Source: an uncultured Actinomycetes bacterium (GTDB lineage Bacteria > Actinomycetota > Actinomycetes > Nanopelagicales > Nanopelagicaceae). From it: a stretch of 27,896 nt of DNA. Below, one piece after another: positions 21,303 to 27,896 of this stretch; positions within the stretch are counted from its first letter, which is position 1, and each line of letters starts with the position of its first letter. The notes under the pieces are model-generated. The model was not told the origin of the DNA. It worked only from the letters and a program-made list of their open reading frames with translations, and ran no database searches. Both the position numbers and the translations under genes were made by a program. The stretch covers positions 1-27,896 of the forward strand of contig CAIUAO010000119.1 of NCBI GenBank assembly GCA_903897155.1. The letters are read 5' to 3'.

Positions 21303-23119
21303 TTACATCACATAATTTTCACAAACGTGTCCATGCTCTGATCGTTATGGCGGTAGTTGTCTTAGTAATTTTTGGATTACGCCTTGTCGATGTCCAAGCT
21401 GTTCAGGCAGATGGATATACGAAGAGAGCAAATAATGAGATGGTGACCTCTTCGGTGATGCTCGCATCCCGCGGAACCATTACAGATGTTAATGGTGTTG
21501 TACTCGCGCGAAGTGATAACGCGAGCCGAATCGTTGTTGATCAAACAATGATTACCGACCCTGCAAAGACGGCTCATCTACTTGCACCAGTACTATCAAT
21601 GCCAGAAGCTCAGTTGGCGACACTTTTAACAGGTGTACGTCGATACCAAATTATTCTTCCCGCTGCCCCTCCTGCTGTATGGGACAACCTTCAGAACTCA
21701 CTTTCTCAATATAACTCCGTAGTACTTAAAACTGTCGGCGGTTTGTCAAAGCGTATTGTTGGTTTTTTTAGGGAATATACATTCACACGTGAGTACCCAA
21801 CTGGTTCACTCGCTGCTTCTCTTATTGGTTTCACTAATGCAAGCGGTGTAGGAGCCGCAGGTTTAGAGACAAGTCTTCAAAGTGAATTAGCTGGCAAAAA
21901 TGGCTCCTATAAGTATGTAAATGGTGATGGTGCAATCATTCCTGGGTCACAACAAATTATTACTCAGGCCAAGGCTGGCAGTGACATTCGATTAACTATT
22001 GACCGGGATGTCCAATGGATTGCTCAAAGCGCAATTGCAGAAGCAGTTAAGAGCTCAGGGGCTGCATCTGGAACAGTTATTGTCATGGATCCAAAGACGG
22101 GAGCAATACTTGCCCAAGCAAGCGCCCCATCATTTGACCCAACTAAGCCAAAGACAGAAACTGCAAACAATATTCGTAACCCTGCAGTACAAGATGTTTA
22201 CGAGCCTGGCTCTACTGGAAAAATTATTACAGTTGCTGCTGCACTCGAAGAAAAAAGAACAACCCCTGAAACTGTTTATACGATTCCAAATGTTTATAAG
22301 GTTGCAGGGCACCCATTTAAAGATGATGTCAATCATGCGACGGAACATTTAACAACAGCTGGAGTACTTGCAATCTCGAGTAATATCGGCGCCATTCAAA
22401 TTGGCCAAAGCATTACCCACCAAACTTTCTATGATTATTTAAGAAAATTTGGCATTGGCCAAAGCACAGGCTCAAACTTGCCTGGTGAATCAATGGGAAT
22501 TTTGCACCCTGTTAATGCATGGTCTGATTCTTCGGCGCCAACAATGTCTTTTGGCCAGGGGTATTCAGTGACTGCTATGCAGGCAACGGATGTCTTTGCT
22601 GCAATTGCTAATGATGGAGTGCGCGTCACTCCAAATGTTGTCGCAGGCATTATCGATAGCACAGGCCATTACACCCCATCGTCTCCATCTCAAAGCGTTC
22701 AAGTAGTTAGCGCAGATACTGCGCGTAAGGTTCGCACAATGCTTCAAGGTGTTGTCTCTGAAGCAGGAACGGCGCCAGCGGCCCAGATCCCAGGTTACAA
22801 AGTTGCTGGAAAGACTGGAACGGCTATGCGAAGTGATCCCACCTGTGGTTGCTACCGAGGATATACGGCATCATTTATTGGTATGGCACCAGCTGATGCA
22901 CCTCGTTATGTTGTGAGTGTGGTTGTTCAAAATCCAACAAAACAACATTTTGGAGGGGTGGTAGCTGCTCCTGTATTTAAGAAAGTTATGAGTTTTGTAC
23001 TTCAGGCAAAGCAGATTCCACCCGTTGTTACATCTAATACGGTCTACCCACTTACTGAGCAAGCGCTACTTACTGCAAGAAAACCAACGGCGGTAATCAA
23101 GCCTGGTACGAAGGCTTAA
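21299..23119 (+). CDS. ftsI: Septal peptidoglycan transpeptidase FtsI (class B penicillin-binding protein)
   Basis: A 606-aa D,D-transpeptidase that cross-links septal peptidoglycan with FtsW. A short cytoplasmic tail and one membrane segment (about 12-32) are followed by the PBP dimerisation domain (about 50-210) and the transpeptidase domain (about 250-570). All catalytic motifs are seen: S305-x-x-K308 in YEPGSTGK, S360-S-N362 and K505-T-G-T508. RGTITDVNGVVLA near residue 58 is the usual first conserved piece. A Cys-containing loop (DPTCGCYRGY) follows KTGT, and no PASTA domain is present at the C-terminus. The ATG overlaps the ftsL stop; murE follows 2 nt after the TAA. Confidence 0.95.
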   Translation: MITSHNFHKRVHALIVMAVVVLVIFGLRLVDVQAVQADGYTKRANNEMVTSSVMLASRGTITDVNGVVLARSDNASRIVVDQTMITDPAKTAHLLAPVLSMPEAQLATLLTGVRRYQIILPAAPPAVWDNLQNSLSQYNSVVLKTVGGLSKRIVGFFREYTFTREYPTGSLAASLIGFTNASGVGAAGLETSLQSELAGKNGSYKYVNGDGAIIPGSQQIITQAKAGSDIRLTIDRDVQWIAQSAIAEAVKSSGAASGTVIVMDPKTGAILAQASAPSFDPTKPKTETANNIRNPAVQDVYEPGSTGKIITVAAALEEKRTTPETVYTIPNVYKVAGHPFKDDVNHATEHLTTAGVLAISSNIGAIQIGQSITHQTFYDYLRKFGIGQSTGSNLPGESMGILHPVNAWSDSSAPTMSFGQGYSVTAMQATDVFAAIANDGVRVTPNVVAGIIDSTGHYTPSSPSQSVQVVSADTARKVRTMLQGVVSEAGTAPAAQIPGYKVAGKTGTAMRSDPTCGCYRGYTASFIGMAPADAPRYVVSVVVQNPTKQHFGGVVAAPVFKKVMSFVLQAKQIPPVVTSNTVYPLTEQALLTARKPTAVIKPGTKA

Positions 23120-23121
23120 AT

Positions 23122-24642
23122 ATGAATATTGGATCTAGCAAGACACTGCGTCCAATTAACAACGAATCTCATACCTTTGCCCAATGTGCACGCTTTCTTG
23201 GGGTAGAGGGTGTTGTGAGTGCAGATGCGGATCTTCTCATCACAGGCCTGAGTGATAGTTCCCGGGAAATTCAAAGCGGTGATCTTTTTATTGCCATGCC
23301 TGGCGCCAAGAGTCACGGGGCAACATATATAGATTCTGTAGTTTCTGCTGGGGCAGTCGCAGTTTTAACTGATGCCCAAGGCGCCTTACTAGTTAACAAG
23401 AAGTTACCAACACTTATTGTTGATAACCCCCGCCTACAAGCAGGTGATTTGGCGGCTTGGTTTTACGGCAATCCTTTTGGAAAATTTGCAGCAGTAGGAG
23501 TTACTGGAACAAATGGAAAGACAACAACTACCGCGCTACTTGATCAGTTATGGCAACTTTCAGAGCGCACTACGGGGTTAATTGGGACAGTAGGGATTTC
23601 ATTAGCAGGGGAGATGTACCCTGTTTCATTTACTACTCCAGAAGCAACCACTCTTCAGATGATTGGCGCAGCAATGGCAGAGCGACATGTGAAGAATATA
23701 GCGATGGAGGTGAGTAGCCACGGAATTGCTCAACACCGCATTGATGGTACGAAGTTTGAAGTTGTTGGATTTACGAATTTAACTCAAGACCATTTGGACT
23801 TCCACAAAGATATGGAAAATTATTTCCAAACAAAGGCAAAACTCTTTACATCTGAGTTTGCAGATCATGCAATTATAAATATTGACGATCAATATGGAGT
23901 GCGTCTGTACGAAAACACAGCTGTTCCAGCTGAGAGTGTTTCTCGAAATAACCACAAGGCACATTGGTATTACGAAGATATTCATATGGTGGAAAATGGC
24001 ATGGGATATGAAGTGCGTATACGAGGAACAGGAGGCATTCTCATTGAAGGCACATTGCCGCTACTTGGACTTCACAACGTGGATAACGCGCTCCTTGCGA
24101 TTGCATTAGCTGTTCATACCGGCGTAGACCCAATTGTGATTGGCTCGGTTATGCATTTGCTTAGCGCTCCAGCAGGAAGACTTGAACCAGTTGCTATAGG
24201 GCAAAAGTTCATAGCGTTAGTGGATTATGCCCACACCCCAGATGCTGTTGCACACGTACTATCAACTGCTCGGTCCCTCACTAAGGGCCGTGTTATTGCT
24301 GTTCTAGGTTGTGGCGGAGATCGGGATAAATCCAAGAGAGCGCTCATGGGCATGGCTCTTCGCGAAGGTTCAGATTTTGCTATCTTCACAAGCGATAACC
24401 CGCGAAGTGAGGATCCCTCAAGTATTTTAGATGAGATGGTTGCAGGCTTAGATTTAAGTGAAAATGCATGTATTGAAGCAGATCGCCGAGAAGCAATCGC
24501 AGTTGCTGTTGCAGAAGCGACAGTGGGGGATTGCGTTCTTGTTTTGGGTAAAGGTCATGAACGTGGCCAAGAAATCAAAGGAACGAAGATTGATTTCGAT
24601 GATCGCATTGAACTAGCGCGCGCGATCGAAGGTTTGTCATGA
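23122..24642 (+). CDS. murE: UDP-N-acetylmuramoyl-L-alanyl-D-glutamate--2,6-diaminopimelate ligase
   Basis: This Mur ligase adds the third residue to the peptidoglycan stem peptide, using ATP. It is 506 aa. The P-loop is GTNGKTTTT (129-137), the UDP-sugar-binding region is DSREIQSGDLFIAMPG-like at 45-61, VSSHGIAQHRIDG and FTNLTQDHLDFHKDMENYFQTKAKLF carry the metal- and carbamyl-Lys-containing parts, and CGGDRDKSKR is typical. DNPR (425-428, in TSDNPRSEDP) is the signature for meso-diaminopimelate; lysine-adding enzymes differ there. A mDAP-type wall is therefore predicted. It starts 2 nt after ftsI and overlaps murF by 4 bp. Confidence 0.95.
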   Translation: MNIGSSKTLRPINNESHTFAQCARFLGVEGVVSADADLLITGLSDSSREIQSGDLFIAMPGAKSHGATYIDSVVSAGAVAVLTDAQGALLVNKKLPTLIVDNPRLQAGDLAAWFYGNPFGKFAAVGVTGTNGKTTTTALLDQLWQLSERTTGLIGTVGISLAGEMYPVSFTTPEATTLQMIGAAMAERHVKNIAMEVSSHGIAQHRIDGTKFEVVGFTNLTQDHLDFHKDMENYFQTKAKLFTSEFADHAIINIDDQYGVRLYENTAVPAESVSRNNHKAHWYYEDIHMVENGMGYEVRIRGTGGILIEGTLPLLGLHNVDNALLAIALAVHTGVDPIVIGSVMHLLSAPAGRLEPVAIGQKFIALVDYAHTPDAVAHVLSTARSLTKGRVIAVLGCGGDRDKSKRALMGMALREGSDFAIFTSDNPRSEDPSSILDEMVAGLDLSENACIEADRREAIAVAVAEATVGDCVLVLGKGHERGQEIKGTKIDFDDRIELARAIEGLS

Positions 24643-26030
24643 TTTCGTTAACGATCAAAGAGATTGCCGATATTGTGGGCGGCACACCAGTTAACGTAGA
24701 TGAAAAGAAAGTCATTACTCAAAGTCCTGAGATTGATTCACGCAAAGTAAGTTCAGAGAACTTTTTCATTGCCCTTCCTGGAGAACGAGCAAATGGAAAT
24801 GATTTTGCAAAAGATGCCATCAAGGCAGGAGCGAGCTTTGCATTGATGACTACAGATCTTGGGATTCCTGCGATTATCGTCAAAGATCCGTTTATTGCCC
24901 TTCAAAAGATTGCCCAAGAAGCTCGCGCTCGTATGACTGAATGTACTTTCATAGGAATTACCGGGTCACATGGAAAGACAACGACTAAGGATCTCCTAGG
25001 GCATATTTTGCCGATAGCGGGCAAGAGTGTTGTTCCACAAGGTTCATTTAATAACGAGATAGGCGTTCCCCTCACAATTCTTCAGTGCACGGATGAGACG
25101 AAGTACTGTGTTCTAGAGATGGGAGCGCGCCACCCAGGGGACATAACTGCACTCACTAAAATTGGCGCACCACAAATAGGCGTTGTACTTGTTGTTGGTA
25201 GTGCCCACGTTGGTGAATTTGGAAGTAGTGAAGGTATTGCCCAAACTAAAGCAGAACTTATTGCATCACTTCCAAGTAGTGGAGTGGCGATACTTGGTAC
25301 GTATGATTCTTATACGCCAAAAATGGCCTCTAAACCTGGTGTGAAGCGTGTTTTATTTGGAGAAAGCTCAGAATGTAATGTGAGAGCGGCTGACATTGAA
25401 TTTAGGGAGGGTCGGGCCCATTTTGATTTGGTTGCAGAGTCAGGACGCGCACCAGTAGCCCTTCGTTTGCTTGGTATGCACCAAATCTCTAATGCTCTTG
25501 CAGCTGCGGCCGTCGCCCTTGAAGTTGGAATTTCTATTGAGTCAGTTGCTGCTGCACTTTCCACAGCAGAAATTTCAAGCAAGTGGCGAATGGAATTACA
25601 TGATCTTCATGAGCTTTTGTTTATTAACGATTCATATAACGCCAATCCAGAGAGCGTAAGTGCTGCGCTTCGAACCTTGGTCCTTCTCACGCAAGAACGT
25701 GGGGGATCTTCATGGGCATTTCTTGGGAAGATGCACGAACTCGGCGAGTCTGAGGGAGAAGAGCATCTAGCTATTGGCAGACTCGCCTCTGAATTAGGAG
25801 TAGACCATTTAGTAGCTGTAGGAACAGACCTATACCTCAATGGCCTTGAGTTAAGCCACTTAGCAGGGGATGAAATGTCAACGCATTATGTGCTCACTCA
25901 GGAAGAAGCGGTTACATTTTTACGTCATATTGAAGAAGGCGATGTTCTGTTGATTAAAGCATCTCGTGCTGAACATCTTGATGAACTCTCGGAGAAACTA
26001 ATAGCAGGCTGGCAGGTTAAATACGAATGA
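24639..26030 (+). CDS. murF: UDP-N-acetylmuramoyl-tripeptide--D-alanyl-D-alanine ligase
   Basis: The enzyme adds D-Ala-D-Ala to the UDP-MurNAc tripeptide. It is 463 aa. The P-loop is TGSHGKTTTKD (108-118), and the family parts EIDSRKVSSENFFIALPGERANGNDF, QGSFNNEIGVPLTILQ, VLEMGARHPGDI, VGSAHVGEFGS and FINDSYNANPESVSAAL are all present. The ATG overlaps the murE stop by 4 bp and its own stop overlaps the mraY ATG by 4 bp, so translation of murE, murF and mraY is coupled. Confidence 0.95.
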   Translation: MISLTIKEIADIVGGTPVNVDEKKVITQSPEIDSRKVSSENFFIALPGERANGNDFAKDAIKAGASFALMTTDLGIPAIIVKDPFIALQKIAQEARARMTECTFIGITGSHGKTTTKDLLGHILPIAGKSVVPQGSFNNEIGVPLTILQCTDETKYCVLEMGARHPGDITALTKIGAPQIGVVLVVGSAHVGEFGSSEGIAQTKAELIASLPSSGVAILGTYDSYTPKMASKPGVKRVLFGESSECNVRAADIEFREGRAHFDLVAESGRAPVALRLLGMHQISNALAAAAVALEVGISIESVAAALSTAEISSKWRMELHDLHELLFINDSYNANPESVSAALRTLVLLTQERGGSSWAFLGKMHELGESEGEEHLAIGRLASELGVDHLVAVGTDLYLNGLELSHLAGDEMSTHYVLTQEEAVTFLRHIEEGDVLLIKASRAEHLDELSEKLIAGWQVKYE

Positions 26031-27097
26031 AAGGTATTTTGATCGCCGGAAGTGTTTCCACACTCTTAAGTTTCATACTGACGCCTATTTTTATTAAAGT
26101 CTTTGCAAAACGAGGATACGGACAGGTTATCCGTGATGATGGGCCAACATCGCATCATGTTAAGCGTGGCACACCAACTATGGGTGGGATCGTGCTTCTC
26201 TTCTCAGCTCTTATTGGTTATTTCGCTAGCCACCTCATTAATGGAGTTTCCATTAGCGCATCTGCCTTGCTCATTATTGGTTTAGCCGTAGGACTCGGGT
26301 TTGTAGGCTTTCTCGATGATTGGCTCAAAATTATTAAGCAACGATCACTTGGGCTTACTGGTTGGCAAAAACTACTTGGTCAAGGAATCGTTGCGACAAT
26401 CTTTGGTGTTCTTGGAATTCATTTCAAGGATGCTTTTAAGTTAGCACCTATTTCTTTGCACTTATCAACCGTACGCGATACTTCAATTGTCTTAGGTTCG
26501 GTACTGGTCATTATTTGGATTATTTTCCTTGTGCTGGGAACGAGTAACGCTGTTAACCTCACAGATGGCCTAGATGGTTTAGCAAGTGGAACCTCAATTA
26601 TGACGCTGCTTGCCTTCATTCTCATCGGTGTATGGGAATTTCGCCAAAGCTGTGGCCTTAATTCTGCTGCTGTTCATTTGAGCAAGTGTTATTTAGTACG
26701 TGACCCGCTTGATACAGCGATTTTGGCAGCAGCATTTGCCGGAGCCTGTGCAGGATTTTTGTGGTGGAACACCTCGCCAGCAAAAATCTTTATGGGAGAT
26801 GTTGGCGCACTTTCACTTGGGGGAGCGATCGCAGGTTTTGCAATCATGCTTCGGACTGAAGTGCTTTTGGTTGCACTTGGTGGTTTATTTGTCATTATTA
26901 CGATGTCGGTCATTATCCAACGCGTCTATTTTAAAATATCTGGTGGTAAAAGAGTATTTCGAATGGCGCCACTGCAACATCACTTTGAGCTACTTGGGTG
27001 GGCTGAAGTAACAATCGTCATCCGCTTCTGGATTATTGCGGGAATATGCGTCGCTGCAGGACTTGGGATCTTCTATGCTCAATGGGTAACTTCTTAA
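26027..27097 (+). CDS. mraY: Phospho-N-acetylmuramoyl-pentapeptide-transferase
   Basis: The membrane enzyme transfers phospho-MurNAc-pentapeptide from UDP to undecaprenyl phosphate, making lipid I. The 356-aa protein has about ten membrane segments. Motifs include HHVKRGTPTMGGIV, FLDDWLKI (the DD motif), SNAVNLTDGLDGLASG, MGDVGALSLGGAIAGFAI and RMAPLQHHFELLGWAE. The loop SKCYLVRDPLDTAI is of the kind seen in actinobacterial MraY. It overlaps murF by 4 bp; murD follows 1 nt after the TAA. Confidence 0.96.
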   Translation: MKGILIAGSVSTLLSFILTPIFIKVFAKRGYGQVIRDDGPTSHHVKRGTPTMGGIVLLFSALIGYFASHLINGVSISASALLIIGLAVGLGFVGFLDDWLKIIKQRSLGLTGWQKLLGQGIVATIFGVLGIHFKDAFKLAPISLHLSTVRDTSIVLGSVLVIIWIIFLVLGTSNAVNLTDGLDGLASGTSIMTLLAFILIGVWEFRQSCGLNSAAVHLSKCYLVRDPLDTAILAAAFAGACAGFLWWNTSPAKIFMGDVGALSLGGAIAGFAIMLRTEVLLVALGGLFVIITMSVIIQRVYFKISGGKRVFRMAPLQHHFELLGWAEVTIVIRFWIIAGICVAAGLGIFYAQWVTS

Positions 27098-27098
27098 C

Positions 27099-27896
27099 AT
27101 GTCTTATTTGCACTCACTACAAGGTAAGAAGATTGCTGTTGTAGGGGTAGGTGTTACAGGTGAGGCAGTACATAAGTTCCTTACTTCACATTCACTTGAG
27201 CATGATCTTCTCGATGAGAAAAGCAAGAACGCCCAGAGTGATATTTCTGCTTCATATGACTTAGCAATTATTTCCCCAGGCTGGAAACCTAACCACCCCC
27301 TTATTGAAAAACTTCGTGAGCAGGGCACCGAGCTCATCAGTGAATTGGATTTTTCATGGTTGGTAAAGACAGAGATTGCTCCAGACCAGAAGTGGGTTGC
27401 TCTTACTGGAACTAATGGCAAGACCACCACAATCCAAATGGTTCAATCAATATTTGATGCTAGTGGAGTAAATGGAATCGCATGTGGCAATGTAGGTGAA
27501 CCAGTCATTGAAGTGCTTGGCTCTGGAAAGAGATATGACGTTTTGGCTCTGGAGTTATCTTCATTTCAACTTGAATGGAGCCACTTACCTCACTTTCACG
27601 CTTCTGCCTTACTAAATATCGCGCCTGACCACATAGATTGGCATGGAACATTTGATTCGTATGCCGATGCAAAAATGAAATTACTTGCATTCTCTGATAT
27701 TGCCATAATCAATTCAGCAGATAGTGAGAGCGTTCTTCGCTCATCAGCCTGGGGCGGACGAAAGGTTTTTTACGCACTAGATACACCGCAAGTGAACGAA
27801 CTTGGTTTAGTTGAAAACTTATTAATAGATAGGGCATTTGGAGATAATCCTGCGCAGGCTGTTGCATTTGCAGAACTTGCCGACATCACACCAACT
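27099..27896 (+). CDS. murD: UDP-N-acetylmuramoylalanine--D-glutamate ligase, 3' end missing
   Basis: This Mur ligase adds D-glutamate to UDP-MurNAc-L-alanine. The first 266 residues are visible and the frame is still open at the window end, so about 200 residues are missing for a normal MurD. KIAVVGVGVTGEAV is the N-terminal nucleotide-sugar fold, ALTGTNGKTTTIQM (P-loop, 102-115) the ATP site, and CGNVGEPVIE, LALELSSFQLEW and NIAPDHIDWHGTFDSYADAKMKL are typical MurD segments. The ATG is 1 nt after the mraY stop. The order mraY-murD is the standard dcw order; ftsW and murG would be expected next. Confidence 0.94.
   Translation, partial: MSYLHSLQGKKIAVVGVGVTGEAVHKFLTSHSLEHDLLDEKSKNAQSDISASYDLAIISPGWKPNHPLIEKLREQGTELISELDFSWLVKTEIAPDQKWVALTGTNGKTTTIQMVQSIFDASGVNGIACGNVGEPVIEVLGSGKRYDVLALELSSFQLEWSHLPHFHASALLNIAPDHIDWHGTFDSYADAKMKLLAFSDIAIINSADSESVLRSSAWGGRKVFYALDTPQVNELGLVENLLIDRAFGDNPAQAVAFAELADITPT

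Overview
The window looks like a compact actinobacterial chromosome segment of moderate GC (mid-40s percent, judged by eye). Gene order is the main evidence. It runs class II DAHP synthase, Ser/Thr kinase, polyprenyl diphosphate synthase, methylenetetrahydrofolate reductase, DUF3040 protein, then mraZ-rsmH-ftsL-ftsI-murE-murF-mraY-murD. This parallels the Mycobacterium tuberculosis stretch from aroG and pknL through idsA2 and metF to mraZ, pbpB and the mur genes. Low GC, tiny intergenic gaps, many ATGA overlaps and a carotenoid cluster suggest a streamlined planktonic actinobacterium such as the freshwater acI group (Nanopelagicales). That last placement is inference.

Layout. 1-1843 (+): the end of a class II DAHP synthase gene and an O6-alkylguanine-DNA alkyltransferase. 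1814-6404 (-): PASTA Ser/Thr kinase, endonuclease IV, an EamA-type permease and threonine aldolase, read right to left. 6421-7622 (-): a TPP riboswitch, a PnuC-family transporter (probably the thiamine transporter PnuT) and a small P-loop kinase. 7632-11092 (-): the first carotenoid block, polyprenyl diphosphate synthase (crtE-like, frameshifted in this sequence), crtI and crtB. 11117-12600 (+): metF and a CDP-alcohol phosphatidyltransferase. 12571-17407 (-): the second carotenoid block, TauE/SafE permease, crtA-like ketolase, cruF-like hydratase, family 2 glycosyltransferase and crtD/crtI-like desaturase. 17503-19101 (+): DNA polymerase IV and a DUF3040 membrane protein, followed by a terminator. 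19211-27896 (+): the division and cell-wall (dcw) cluster, from a phased MraZ-box array through mraZ, a structured RNA (probably the mraW motif), rsmH, ftsL, ftsI, murE, murF and mraY to murD, which runs off the end.

How the genes work together. Block one makes GGPP, phytoene and lycopene-type carotenes. Block two has the gene types that hydrate, further desaturate, ketolate and glycosylate an acyclic carotene end, so the product is probably a polar keto-carotenoid glycoside; no cyclase gene is present here. The TPP riboswitch predicts that the PnuC-like protein imports thiamine, and the adjacent P-loop kinase could trap it by phosphorylation. The dcw cluster makes lipid-linked peptidoglycan precursor; its MurE carries the DNPR motif of meso-diaminopimelate-adding enzymes.

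Expression signals. Five genes (ogt, nfo, the PASTA kinase, crtE and the DUF3040 gene) show a TANNNT hexamer ending exactly 6 nt before the start codon and no Shine-Dalgarno sequence, which points to leaderless transcripts. By contrast dinB, mraZ and rsmH have clear Shine-Dalgarno sequences. I saw no tRNA, rRNA, insertion sequence, CRISPR array or phage gene. No stretch without a gene exceeds 300 bases; the longest, 19102-19334, is filled by a terminator and the MraZ-box array.
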